Part shown: one piece after another, positions 1 through 8,397 of the stretch | How positions within the stretch are numbered: position 1 is the stretch's first letter | How the letters are laid out: every line of letters begins with the position of its first letter | Source of the DNA: Pisolithus tinctorius | Lineage: Eukaryota > Basidiomycota > Agaricomycetes > Boletales > Pisolithaceae | NCBI GenBank assembly: GCA_024663395.1 | Contig: JANFAH010000077.1 | Location: 175,146-239,145, forward strand | Direction: 5' to 3' | DNA: 64,000 nucleotides | Translations under genes and position numbers: made by a program | Notes under the pieces: generated by a model | Database searches by the model: none | What the model was told of the DNA's origin: nothing | The model's input: the letters and a program-made list of their open reading frames with translations, nothing else

Positions 1-801
1 CCACTCGGTAATGGCTTTCACCTTGCTTTCATCCATGCTGACCCCTTCAGTCCCAACCACCATGCCCAAGAACTCTACCTGCTTCTGTTTGAAGAAGCAT
101 TTCTCTGGTTTGACAAAGAGATCGTTCTCCTCCAACCTCCTCAGTACCTCCAGGACAATCCTGTCATGTTCCTTTTCATCATCTGTTTTCGTGAAGATCA
201 TCAGGTCATCGATATAGACCACGAGGACGTCCTCCATGTCACTGAAGATGTCGTTCATCATATTCTGGAAGGTAGACGGCGAGTTGCAGAGACTGAAGTA
301 CATAACCAGTGGCTCATATGCCCCTTTATGAGTGATGAAGGCAGCCTTCCACTCGTCTCCTTCCTTTACACGAACATTGTTGTATCCCCATCGGAGATCC
401 ATCTTGGTGAAGAGCTTACAGCCCTTGAGCTTATTGATGAGCTGAGAAATGAGAGGGAGAGGATACGCATTCTTGACCGTATGTTCATTAAGATACCGGT
501 AGTCCTGCACCATACACTTCTTCCCATCCTTCTTTGGAACGAAGAACACTGGGGAGGTTTGTGGTGACTTCGAGGGGCAGATGTACCCTTTACGCAGTTG
601 GTCTTCAAGGAAGTCCAACACCTCTTTCTGTTCTTCTATGGAGAGCGGAATGAGACGACCACGTTTGGGAGTGAAGGTTTCCTTGAGGTCAATGGCATGG
701 TCCCATGGTTTACGGAGCGGCATCCTTTCCGACTCTTCCTTCGAGAAGACCTTCAGGTACTGATGGTACTCCTTTGGGAAGAGCTCTTCAGTAGTACCGG
801 T
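1..801 (-). CDS. pol: pol, reverse transcriptase part (cut by window edge)
   Basis: This reading frame encodes the RT palm and fingers of a Ty3/Gypsy polymerase, which copies the element's RNA into DNA inside virus-like particles. Visible motifs in order are VPKKDGKKCMVQDYRYLN, TKMDLRWGYNN, and the catalytic YIDDLMIF box (near 205-230), where the two Asp residues bind metal. After this come KPEKC and EFLGMVV, typical of the RT thumb. The frame is the same as the upstream protease frame but separated from it by a TGA at 802-804, so translation would need that stop to be read through or the copy is dead. RNase H and integrase are expected beyond the left edge. Confidence 0.88.
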
Positions 802-804
802 TCA
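802..804 (-). other. in-frame TGA between protease and RT
   Basis: The protease frame stops at this TGA and RT sequence continues in the same frame immediately after it. A CGA (Arg) codon changed by C-to-T at CpG would give exactly this. Readthrough cannot be excluded from sequence. Confidence 0.7.
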
Positions 805-1530
805 AACCCTAGTAGAGCGGAGTTTCGGATAAAGGTACTCCATGTCCTGTGCCTCCTGTTCCTCCGCTATCCTTTCTGCTCTTGTCCTTGGGGCCAGATC
901 ATGACACTCGCGAGGACAACGGGACAACTTCACCTGTTTGGTTTCCCAACACACCTCTGGGTTGTGTTTTCGTAACCAGGTGTAGCCGAGTATGAGGGGA
1001 TGCGTGCCGAGCGTGATGACCTGAGCCCAGACAGACTCTCGGTGTCCTTGATAATTCATAACAAGAGAGGCGACATGTGTGATGTTACCTGCCACATTAG
1101 GAGTCCCATCAACGTTGAGGACAGCAACGGGTCGTCCAAGCTTGATCAAAGGAACGTCATTTTCATCGGCCCACTTTTTATCCAGGAAGGTATCATTGGC
1201 TCCTGAATCCACCAACGCTTTTACATCCCACTTCTTTTCTTGTCCTTCCAACACTACTTCCAACTCCAACTTGGCCTTTGGATCCGCTGTTCTTATTTTC
1301 GGGGTTTCTTTTGCTCTCTGGATAGGCGTATTTTTATTTTTATCGCAAGAGGAATCAAGCACCGATAGTTTTACATCTGTGGCCGCGCCCACTGGGGTCG
1401 CCTCTTCAGATGGTACAGTAGTCTCTGAGTTAAATATATCCTGCTCGGTAGAGAAATTGTCAACGCCTAAGACAGAAAACTTATTGTAAACATAGCCAGT
1501 GGAGACCCAATCCTCTACTGGCCAAACTCT
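802..1530 (-). CDS. pol: pol, retropepsin-like aspartic protease part
   Basis: This is the N-terminal part of pol, open from the gag-pol overlap to a TGA at 802-804. The protease core is visible as ALVDSGANDTFLD, with the catalytic Asp in DSGA, and a later ILGYTWL segment matching the second conserved retropepsin hydrophobic-Gly element. The enzyme would act as a homodimer to cut the Gag-Pol polyprotein. The frame has no required ATG: its codons are reached from gag by a -1 shift at the GGGAAAA heptamer at 1530-1536, though an internal Met (around 1392) could also serve. The TGA that ends it sits where the family reads straight into RT, and the RT resumes in the same frame, so I take it as a nonsense mutation. 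Confidence 0.85.
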   Translation of the reverse strand, partial: RVWPVEDWVSTGYVYNKFSVLGVDNFSTEQDIFNSETTVPSEEATPVGAATDVKLSVLDSSCDKNKNTPIQRAKETPKIRTADPKAKLELEVVLEGQEKKWDVKALVDSGANDTFLDKKWADENDVPLIKLGRPVAVLNVDGTPNVAGNITHVASLVMNYQGHRESVWAQVITLGTHPLILGYTWLRKHNPEVCWETKQVKLSRCPRECHDLAPRTRAERIAEEQEAQDMEYLYPKLRSTRV

Positions 1531-2573
1531 TTTCCCTGACTCTTCATCTCATTGATCTGTTTGTCGTAGAAGAAGGCCTGCATTTCTTCAAACGACATCT
1601 GGTGAAGGGCGGTCTCTTGTGCCTCCTGGGTTACCTCCCGTATGTTGGGTCTAGCGGGACCCTTTCCTTTGGCACGAGGGCAATCATGTTTGTAGTGGTT
1701 CCCCTGACAGTCGAAGCACTTGATGTGAGAGGGGACGGGGCGAGGAGGGAAGCGAGCGGTGCCAATTTCCATAGGAGCGCCATGGCCGGGCTGAGTTCCG
1801 GTAGGAGTAAAACGGGGGGAATATGAGGGGCGGTTATAAGAGGGACAGGGGGTGGGTTCATCGGGGTAGTGATTGTAGAGTAACTTGAAACGGTCCCTAG
1901 CAAGGGCAGCTTCCCAGAAGGCGACGGTCATCTGAAGGTAATTGCCCTGGGTATATCCCCTCCTTAGGGCCTCCTTAACAATGGCGGGATGAATGGCATT
2001 TTCCAGAAGGAAGCCAGCAGTTTTGTCAGTGACCCGTCCCTGGACCTTCAGGGACTCAAACCTCGCATAAAACTCCTCATACCGAGAGTTCCCCTGGCGC
2101 ATAGTGCGCATCTGAGCTTTGGCCCACTCTACATCCGTTTGAGGGGCGAAGAACCTGTCGATGTCCTCGATCATCTCGGCCATATCAGGCCATACTCCAG
2201 TGACAATGGCGAGGGAGAACTTGGCCTGAGCAAACCTTCCTGCTACAGGGCCTGTCATGTGGGACCATACCGCAGTGCACTTATCTTGGGTGGTCGGTAG
2301 GGCAGTCCTATTCTGTGCAACCCATACCTTCATCTTGACCCACCATTCTGAAAACTTGGCACGACCTCCAGCGTACTGACCCAGGTTGGCCATCACCTCA
2401 ATCCTCCTTTGAATAACATCAGCGGGGAGGGCGTTCCACTGATTACGCTGACCCTCGATGGTCGCGATCATTCCTTGAGCATCTCTTAGCTTGTTGCTTA
2501 ACTGGTAGTTTTCGTCTCGAAGAGCGTCGAGAGTGTCGTGGAGGTCGGTAAGCTGGTCCTGGATGCCTTCCAT
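1515..2573 (-). CDS. gag: gag polyprotein with zinc knuckle
   Basis: This 352-residue protein would form the capsid of the virus-like particle. The first 40 residues are predicted coiled coil (LTDLHDTLDALRDENYQLSN), followed by a retrotransposon-gag domain around residues 60-220 with the WVKMKVW and FYARFESL segments common to Ty3/Gypsy capsids. A nucleic-acid-binding knuckle follows near residue 286: CFDC, then three residues, His, four residues, Cys. This is one residue shorter than the canonical retroviral spacing but is usual in basidiomycete elements. The C-terminus is short, and the stop codon overlaps the start of the pol frame. The frame is intact from the Met chosen here, which is the first ATG after the LTR and primer-binding region. 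Confidence 0.9.
   Translation of the reverse strand: MEGIQDQLTDLHDTLDALRDENYQLSNKLRDAQGMIATIEGQRNQWNALPADVIQRRIEVMANLGQYAGGRAKFSEWWVKMKVWVAQNRTALPTTQDKCTAVWSHMTGPVAGRFAQAKFSLAIVTGVWPDMAEMIEDIDRFFAPQTDVEWAKAQMRTMRQGNSRYEEFYARFESLKVQGRVTDKTAGFLLENAIHPAIVKEALRRGYTQGNYLQMTVAFWEAALARDRFKLLYNHYPDEPTPCPSYNRPSYSPRFTPTGTQPGHGAPMEIGTARFPPRPVPSHIKCFDCQGNHYKHDCPRAKGKGPARPNIREVTQEAQETALHQMSFEEMQAFFYDKQINEMKSQGKEFGQ
1530..1536 (-). promoter_or_regulatory. -1 ribosomal frameshift heptamer GGGAAAA (gag-pol)
   Basis: On the coding strand the heptamer G-GGA-AAA lies in the correct X-XXY-YYZ register with gag, 12 bases before the gag TAG stop (1515-1517). Slipping back one base gives a pol frame that stays open into the protease. 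This is how many Ty3/Gypsy elements make a small amount of Gag-Pol. No downstream pseudoknot was worked out. Confidence 0.75.
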
Positions 2574-2867
2574 AGTGATCTGGACATTTTAACCTTTGAC
2601 GGGGGCGGGGGTTGTAACGGGGTTGCTGTGGTTCAGTGGGGAGTGAACAGGGAAAGACGGATTCGATGGAAAAGGGGTAAGAGGGGGGTGGCGGAAGAGA
2701 GTAAAGGTTGTGGTCGAAGAGCGGGGTGAGCGAATGGCGCTCAGGGATGTACGTGATGAAGAGATTTGGGTCAGGTTCTGAGGCTGGGGGACTTGGCGAG
2801 TACACCCACGAGCCTTCGCGAAGGAAACAAGGAATGGTGACGACGGGTGCGAGGGTACAACGATAAG

Positions 2868-2878
2868 AAGCTAGTTCA
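2868..2878 (-). promoter_or_regulatory. putative self-priming primer-binding site
   Basis: Read on the element's coding strand this is TGAACTAGCTT, two bases after the LTR end. It does not begin with TGG, so it does not match a tRNA 3' end. It is a perfect 11-nt complement of AAGCTAGTTCA inside the LTR (3014 down to 3004). The two-base gap fits removal of two bases by integrase. This arrangement is known from self-priming elements such as Tf1 of fission yeast. Confidence 0.65.
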
Positions 2879-2880
2879 AG

Positions 2881-3257
2881 TGTGACGAGACCTAAACAAC
2901 AGGGTTTGTTGTAGGCTCACACCAAGAACCAACAGAAGAAGAGAAAGAGAGAGAAGAGGAGATGGCTTTAGAAGCAGGTGGATTTAGGACTCGAAGACCC
3001 AAATGAACTAGCTTAGAGCTAGTTGGGTGATTGAGCAGCAGTACTTATACTACAGTACATGAGGTAACAGTGAGGCATACATGAGGTCTGTGACATCATA
3101 GTGATGTCATGATGATATCATAGTGGAGCAGAACGTACTAGAAGGAGAAAGCACGGCAAAGGTGAGGCGAGGTCTAGGACGGAGTCCAGACCGAGACCAA
3201 GAGATAAGATAAGACAAAAAGAAAAGAGAAGAAAGGAAAAGAGTACGTATTGTAACA
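2881..3257 (-). repeat. 5' long terminal repeat (377 bp)
   Basis: On the element's strand the segment begins TGTTACAATACG and ends CTCGTCACA, giving the TG...CA ends of an LTR. It sits upstream of the primer-binding region and gag. It contains a TATA-like box and a probable transcript start. The partner LTR lies outside the window, so the boundaries rest on TG/CA ends and position only. If the 3257 boundary is right, bases 3258-3262 (CTATC) should be the target duplication. Confidence 0.65.
3006..3049 (-). promoter_or_regulatory. LTR promoter: TATA box and inferred transcript start with hairpin
   Basis: On the minus strand a TATAAG box (3049-3044) lies 35 bases before the AAGCTAGTTCA (from 3014) that matches the primer-binding site, the usual spacing for a Pol II start. 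The start is inside a small inverted repeat, AACTAGCT / AGCTAGTT with a 3-base loop (3006-3024). Confidence 0.5.
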
Positions 3258-3356
3258 CTATCTGGTGGACGGGAGCTGAATCCCACGTTTCCCTGAATGT
3301 AACTTGCTGAGAGAGGCTGTTGACTGCATCATGGCTGACAGAGACCAGGCCAGCAC

Positions 3357-4667
3357 ATGCGCTGCGACTCCTGCTGCTCCGCGCAAGGCACTGCCAACCT
3401 CTTCTGTATTGCTCATCCCAAAATTGATGTGCAGTTGGAGATCCAGCCTTCTGCCTTCTTAAACACCGGCCAAGATGCCGATGAACCTGTCGCAGACTTA
3501 GCCGACCCTGACTTCCAAGCATATGTTGCTCAAGCTTGGGCTACCTACCAAGCAGATAAAGGTAACAAGGGAGCAGTCATTCCCTGCAGAAAGAAAGCCC
3601 GCTTCAACGGAGTTGAAATCACAGCTCAACCCGCGGCACGTCCTGCCAACCCTCCACAAGTCGACCCGTGCGCAGCCACTGTTGAAGAGGAAATCATTTC
3701 CCCTGGTGTTCAAAGTTTGTGTGCTGCTCACCAGGCATCCGAGCCCTCCACACCTGCACCAACATCCAGCGCTACGAAACCATATGTCCCTCCAACTAGT
3801 CCGGCTCTGATGCCCGCATGCAAGGACCCCATTCCTGCGGCAATTGTTCCGTCACAGACACTGTACCCAGCAGCTCGCAATCAAAACCAGTACCATTACT
3901 CGTTCCCTCTCAAAGATGAAGCCGCGCCCAAGCATATTGTGGAGCGTGTACTCGAAACCAGCGTTGCCATGCCAGTCAAAGAATTATTTGCAGTAGCCCC
4001 AGAGTTTCGCAAACAGTTCAGAGACATCACCATGGCGAAATGCATCACCACAAACAAGATTGAGGTAGTTCGTAGTGACAATGAAGAAGGAGTACAAGTG
4101 AATGAACTGACCGGCTGCGATCCTCAAAGAACCACACGCAAATACGGAGACCACATTATCCGTGGTGACGACAGCTCCATTGTAGCTCACCACACTCTGC
4201 CGCTCTGCTGCATCGAAGCCAAGGTCCCTGGGACCGACGTCACCATCAATTGCATACTAGATTCTGGTTCGGAAATTGTCGCCATGCCCAGGCGCGTTTG
4301 GGAAAAGATCAGGCTTCCATTGTGCTGCGATCATCTCATGACTATGACGTCTGCTAACATGTCTAAAGACACTACTGTAGGCGTACTAGAGAACCTGAAA
4401 CTCAACTTCAGCGCTGGGCCAGTCATGCTACAGGTTCAAGTAATTGAACATGCCAACTTCGACATGCTCCTCGGACATCCGTTCATTTGCCTTATGAGTG
4501 CGGTAACAAATGATTATCCTGATGGCGGACAGCGGATCACCCTCCAAGACCCAAACGACGGCCACGAGTACACTTTGCCCATGCGCCCGTGGCGCAAGGG
4601 CTGTCCGCACTGCAAGTGTGGCAAGCACTGCCATAGCCACCAAAGTATAGTCAAATGGGGTTTTTGA
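3357..4667 (+). CDS. retroelement 2 Gag C-terminal/protease polyprotein
   Basis: A 436-residue open frame. The middle is Pro/Ala-rich and low in recognisable structure. The C-terminal half carries a retropepsin-like protease: INCILDSGSEIVAMP with the catalytic DSG near residue 302, and a MLLGHPFI segment about 70 residues later. The enzyme would process the element's polyprotein. The true N-terminus is unclear: an ATG at 3331 in another frame starts an Ala/Pro-rich peptide that runs out after about 43 codons, suggesting a one-base frameshift near 3420 in this copy. The frame ends with a TGA that is immediately preceded by the heptamer GGGTTTT, from which a -1 shift leads into the RT frame. 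Confidence 0.75.
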   Translation: MRCDSCCSAQGTANLFCIAHPKIDVQLEIQPSAFLNTGQDADEPVADLADPDFQAYVAQAWATYQADKGNKGAVIPCRKKARFNGVEITAQPAARPANPPQVDPCAATVEEEIISPGVQSLCAAHQASEPSTPAPTSSATKPYVPPTSPALMPACKDPIPAAIVPSQTLYPAARNQNQYHYSFPLKDEAAPKHIVERVLETSVAMPVKELFAVAPEFRKQFRDITMAKCITTNKIEVVRSDNEEGVQVNELTGCDPQRTTRKYGDHIIRGDDSSIVAHHTLPLCCIEAKVPGTDVTINCILDSGSEIVAMPRRVWEKIRLPLCCDHLMTMTSANMSKDTTVGVLENLKLNFSAGPVMLQVQVIEHANFDMLLGHPFICLMSAVTNDYPDGGQRITLQDPNDGHEYTLPMRPWRKGCPHCKCGKHCHSHQSIVKWGF

Positions 4668-6211
4668 ATATTGATGATCCACCAAACGGTCGGGGAGAGC
4701 CTACTAAAATGTCCTGTTTCCTATTTAGCCGCTGTTATCTGTTCCTCAGTCCTACAGTCTCATCATTAGCCTTTACTTCAACGAACTTCTCTTCGCCCAT
4801 GGCACCCGTACCGCGGAACATACCCACTGGAATACCCTCGCCTGTTTTCGCTTTCCTCTCTTCCACTCAGACAATACTAAACCCCTCCGCTATAGCCGCA
4901 TTCAGCAGCATTTATCAACTAGATCCCGTGGTTCACACCCTCGTTTACAAGCCAGTTGCCAAGAAGGTTCGGATGGTACCTGCCCCGATGGCGGAAGAAT
5001 ACTGCATCGTGCACAGCCTGCCTGACGACCCGCTCGCTGGTCTCCAACCACTTCCAACCCATCCACCAGACTTCGCTCCGGGCATCCGCTTCACTGCCAA
5101 ACGGGCTGTGGAACTTGACCTCGATCCTGCAGATTGGCTTTGGCCAGAAGAACTTAAACTCGTAACTTGGCTTGTTTCGGTCCATGAGCTCGCATTTGCT
5201 TGGGACATTACAGAGTGCGGACACCTAGATGAACAGTATTTTCTGCCAGTAAAGATTCCTATGATTCCGCACATGCCTTGGGTCCAACGCAATATCCCTA
5301 TCCCAAACGCGATACATGCCCAAGTCATAGACATGATTAAAGATCGCATCAAGTCTGGCATGTATGAACCTTCTACAGCAGCTTACCGCTCCCGCTGGTT
5401 CTGCGTAGTAAAGAAAGACGGAAAGTCTCTTCACCTTGTGCATGACTTACAGCCCCTGAATGCAGTGACCATCCGCAATGCGTCCATTCCGCCCTTCGTA
5501 GAACATCTCGCAGAATCCTTTGCCGGGTATGCGGTATATGCGATGATGGACCTCTACTCCGGGTATGACCAGCGCGCACTTCATGTGGATTCCCGCAACC
5601 TCACCACTTTCAGTACCCCGCTCGGGCCGCACCAGCTTACTACCCTGCCACAAGGTCATGCGAACGCAGTCCAGGTATACCAGGGAGATACTGCATTTGT
5701 TCTCCAGGATGAGATCCCGCATCATACCTTGCCCTTCATAGATGACGTCCCCATAAAATCCGAGACCACCCGCTATCAGCGTGCAGACGGGTCCTATGAG
5801 ACTATCCCGGAGAATCCTGGGATTCAGAAATTTATCTGGAACCACTGTATAGTCATTAACCGTATCCTTCAGCATTTGCAGAATGTCGGAGCCACCGTCT
5901 CGGCAAAGAAGTTCGTGCTAGCCGCTCCATCCGCTGTGATCGTTGGGCACAAGTGCACCTTTGAAGGCCGCATTCCTGAAGAAAGCAAAGTGCAGAAGAT
6001 CCATGACTGGCCCGAGTGCCGCAACCTGACACAGGTCTGCGGTTTCCTCAGTGTCTGCGGAGTGCTACACATCTTCATCAAAGACTTTGCCAAGATTGTG
6101 CGGCCGCTAGTCACACTCACACGGAAGGACGTACCATTCACATGGGACGAACCGCAATGCACTGCTATGCAACAACTCAAGGACAAAATTGTAAAGTCCC
6201 CCGCACTCTGA
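4655..6211 (+). CDS. pol: retroelement 2 reverse transcriptase
   Basis: A 518-residue open frame entered by a -1 shift from the protease frame. RT motifs in order are VKKDGKSLHLVHDLQPLN, YAMMDLYSGYDQ, LGPHQLTTLPQG and the catalytic LPFIDDVPIK box, where FIDD takes the place of the YxDD seen in most retroelements. The thumb region AKKFVLAAPSAVIVGHKC follows, then VCGFLSVCG and the connection to RNase H. The frame ends at a TGA (6209-6211) after SPAL, exactly where the family reads on into RNase H, and the RNase H sequence continues in the same frame. The stop is therefore best read as a nonsense change of a CGA codon. Confidence 0.85.
   Translation: MGFLNIDDPPNGRGEPTKMSCFLFSRCYLFLSPTVSSLAFTSTNFSSPMAPVPRNIPTGIPSPVFAFLSSTQTILNPSAIAAFSSIYQLDPVVHTLVYKPVAKKVRMVPAPMAEEYCIVHSLPDDPLAGLQPLPTHPPDFAPGIRFTAKRAVELDLDPADWLWPEELKLVTWLVSVHELAFAWDITECGHLDEQYFLPVKIPMIPHMPWVQRNIPIPNAIHAQVIDMIKDRIKSGMYEPSTAAYRSRWFCVVKKDGKSLHLVHDLQPLNAVTIRNASIPPFVEHLAESFAGYAVYAMMDLYSGYDQRALHVDSRNLTTFSTPLGPHQLTTLPQGHANAVQVYQGDTAFVLQDEIPHHTLPFIDDVPIKSETTRYQRADGSYETIPENPGIQKFIWNHCIVINRILQHLQNVGATVSAKKFVLAAPSAVIVGHKCTFEGRIPEESKVQKIHDWPECRNLTQVCGFLSVCGVLHIFIKDFAKIVRPLVTLTRKDVPFTWDEPQCTAMQQLKDKIVKSPAL
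4658..4664 (+). promoter_or_regulatory. -1 ribosomal frameshift heptamer GGGTTTT (protease-RT)
   Basis: G-GGT-TTT is in the X-XXY-YYZ register of the upstream ORF and the next codon is its TGA stop. A -1 slip gives GGG TTT TTG AAT, which is the RT frame beginning GFLNIDD. A stop directly after the slippery site is a common layout for programmed frameshifting. Confidence 0.7.
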
Positions 6212-6931
6212 AAAATTGACTATGAGTGCGGTTGTGAAGTAATTTTAGCAGTCGACACATCGGTCATCGCAGTTGGCTACATCCTCTACCAGCTTGGTGA
6301 AGATGGCAGATGGTACCCGAGTCGCTTTGGATCCATCACCCTCAATGAAGTGGAAAGCCGCTACTCCCAGGCCAAGCTTGAGTTGTACGGTCTCTTCCAT
6401 GCGTTGCGCACGGTACGCGTTTACATCTTCAGTCTCACTAACTTCACTGTGGAGGTAGATGCGAAGTATATTAAGGGCATGATAAATAACCCAGATCTGC
6501 AGCCTAACGCGACGATCAATCGCTGGATCGCTGGCATCCTCCTTTTCTCATTCAAACTCATCCACGTTCCCGCGGACAGGCATGCCGGCCCTGATGGCTT
6601 GTCCTGCCGTCCGCAGTCGGAGCTCGACCCACCCAAGGATGACAACCATGAGGATTGGCTGGACCGTTTTTACTCTTTCTCTACACAAGTTTCCAATGAC
6701 TGCCTGCCTCCTATGTCACTTTCCAGTCAAGATCACCATTCCCTACCACCACCTGCTTACCATCGGGTGAGCCTCCCACCGCCTGCATCCTTCTATCTCG
6801 CATTCTCTGTGACTGCTGATGCTAATAACCCTTCCGATACCCCAGACGACCCTGCCATTCCGCGGTCCGTGAAAGCTTGGGCACGCAAAGCAAAGATAGA
6901 AATGATCCATGCATTCCTCGCGACCTCCTGA
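6212..6931 (+). pseudogene. pol: retroelement 2 RNase H domain and linker
   Basis: This continues the RT frame after the TGA. It carries an RNase H fold: ILAVDTSVIAVGY with the first acidic residue, NEVESRYSQAKLELYG with the catalytic Glu, and NFTVEVDAKY with the next Asp, followed by VPADRHAGPDGLS. The enzyme degrades the RNA strand of the RNA-DNA hybrid. The downstream linker is Pro/Ser-rich. At about 6910-6930 the frame must shift by one base to reach the integrase, so the polyprotein is interrupted on both sides. Confidence 0.8.
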
Positions 6932-8255
6932 CCTTACTGATGCGCAATACTCATCTTTCTTCAATTCCGCTAGCCGCTTCTTCCTCCTAGATGACAACTT
7001 ATGGCGCAGGGAACCACACGGATGGCACCAGCTAGTCGTCGATGAATCCAAGCAGTACTGTCTCATCAAAGAAGCGCATGACGACCTCGGGCACAAAGGT
7101 GTCTTCATGGTCCACACATGCCTTCTCCTCCGCTTTTGGTGGCCTCTTCTTGTCGAGGATGTGAAGTGGTATGTCCGCACTTGTCACAAATGCCAGATCC
7201 GCCAGACGCAGAAGCTTCATATCCCCCCCACTGTGCCCATGATAGGGGGCCTGTTTCATAAAGCTCACATTGACACGATGCTGATGCCCAAAGCTGGCGG
7301 CTACCGCTACATAGTACAGGCTCGTTGTGCGCTCACCTCATATCCCGAATGGTGCATGTTGCATGCAGAAAATAGTACCGCACTTGCGTCCTTCATCTTC
7401 GAGGATATCCTATGCTGCTGGGGTCTGCTCACCGAGATTGTCACTGACAATGGTCCTGCGTTCGTCCAAGCCTTAGATGCCCTAGCCGTGCAATATCATA
7501 TCCGTCACATCCGTATCTCTCCTTACAACTCTCAGGCTAACAGCATTGTAGAGCGTCGCCACTATGATGTTCGCAAGGCTATCATGAAGAGCTGCGAGAA
7601 CGATGATCGCCGCTGGCACACCATTGCGCACTCCATCTTCTGGGCCGAGCGGGTCACCATTTTGAAATCCACAGGTCTATCCCCTTATTTCATGGTACAT
7701 GGTGTCAAACTGCTGTTCCCATTTGACCTTGCCGAGGCAACTTTCCTTTTGCCCCTATCCCGTGATGATGCGACACCGCTGACTACCACAGAACTGATTG
7801 CTTGGCATGCACGCCAGTTACAGAAGCGTCAAGATGATTTAGATCAGGTCCACGGCAACGTCCTCCACGCATGCTTCCAGTCTATCCAGCAGTTCGAAAC
7901 TGCCTTTCAGCATTGCATTAAAGACCATAACTTCGCTCCCGGCACCCTCGTGCTCATTCGCAACTCCCGTGTAGAGAAAGAGCTGAACCGGAAGACAAAG
8001 CCGCAGTACACCAGTCCCATGGTCGTCCTTCGTCGGACCACTGGGGGTTCGTACCTGCTGGCTGAGCTGGATGGCTCCATCTCCAAACTCCGCTTCACTG
8101 CATTCTGCTTACTTCCCTATCACCCATGGTCTCAGACCCGCGCAACCGTGACTCGCATTACTGGGTTGGACGATGAAGAGCTAGACCGCCTTCTTGAGGA
8201 AGCTGAGGATGACCCCACTGATGATGATGTGGAGGCTTTTTCTGCAGACAGCTGA
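6909..8255 (+). CDS. pol: retroelement 2 integrase
   Basis: A 448-residue frame encoding the DNA-joining enzyme. The N-terminal zinc-binding HHCC module is HDDLGHKG with CHKC about 40 residues on. The catalytic core has the DDE triad: Asp in KAHIDTM, Asp in IVTDNGPAF and Glu in NSIVERRHYD, the last two separated as in retroviral integrases. A C-terminal beta-rich segment (PGTLVLIRNSRVEKELNRK) resembles the GPY/F module of Ty3/Gypsy elements. The tail is very acidic (LDDEELDRLLEEAEDD). The start given is the first ATG; the natural product is part of a polyprotein, and a one-base frameshift separates it from RNase H. Confidence 0.88.
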   Translation: MHSSRPPDLTDAQYSSFFNSASRFFLLDDNLWRREPHGWHQLVVDESKQYCLIKEAHDDLGHKGVFMVHTCLLLRFWWPLLVEDVKWYVRTCHKCQIRQTQKLHIPPTVPMIGGLFHKAHIDTMLMPKAGGYRYIVQARCALTSYPEWCMLHAENSTALASFIFEDILCCWGLLTEIVTDNGPAFVQALDALAVQYHIRHIRISPYNSQANSIVERRHYDVRKAIMKSCENDDRRWHTIAHSIFWAERVTILKSTGLSPYFMVHGVKLLFPFDLAEATFLLPLSRDDATPLTTTELIAWHARQLQKRQDDLDQVHGNVLHACFQSIQQFETAFQHCIKDHNFAPGTLVLIRNSRVEKELNRKTKPQYTSPMVVLRRTTGGSYLLAELDGSISKLRFTAFCLLPYHPWSQTRATVTRITGLDDEELDRLLEEAEDDPTDDDVEAFSADS

Positions 8256-8397
8256 CTATCCATCCTTTCCAGTATCCACAGTTTGTCCATCACGCTATTC
8301 CCCCATACCCTCTTCTCCCACGATACCCATACCTCTTTCCATGGCCTTGCCCGCCTCCCCACAGCTTCTTCTACTACACTCATTCCTTCTCCCATGC

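Larger units (their letters stand above)
1..3257 (-). mobile_element. Ty3/Gypsy LTR retrotransposon 1, partial (5' LTR, gag, pol up to RT)
   Basis: On the minus strand the order is LTR (2881-3257), a primer-binding region (2868-2878), gag (1515-2573), then protease and reverse transcriptase reading off the left edge of the window. RNase H, integrase and the 3' LTR must lie outside. This order and the RT motifs identify a Ty3/Gypsy element. The pol frame is reached from gag by a -1 shift at a GGGAAAA heptamer, and one in-frame TGA lies between protease and RT. Its 5' LTR directly abuts the interior of a second, plus-strand retroelement, so the two are probably nested. Whether the copy can still move depends on the TGA and on the part not seen. 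Confidence 0.9.

Noticed and set aside
2868..2880. tRNA-primed primer-binding site
   Set aside because: The sequence after the LTR does not begin TGG and does not resemble a tRNA 3' end, while it matches the LTR perfectly over 11 nt.
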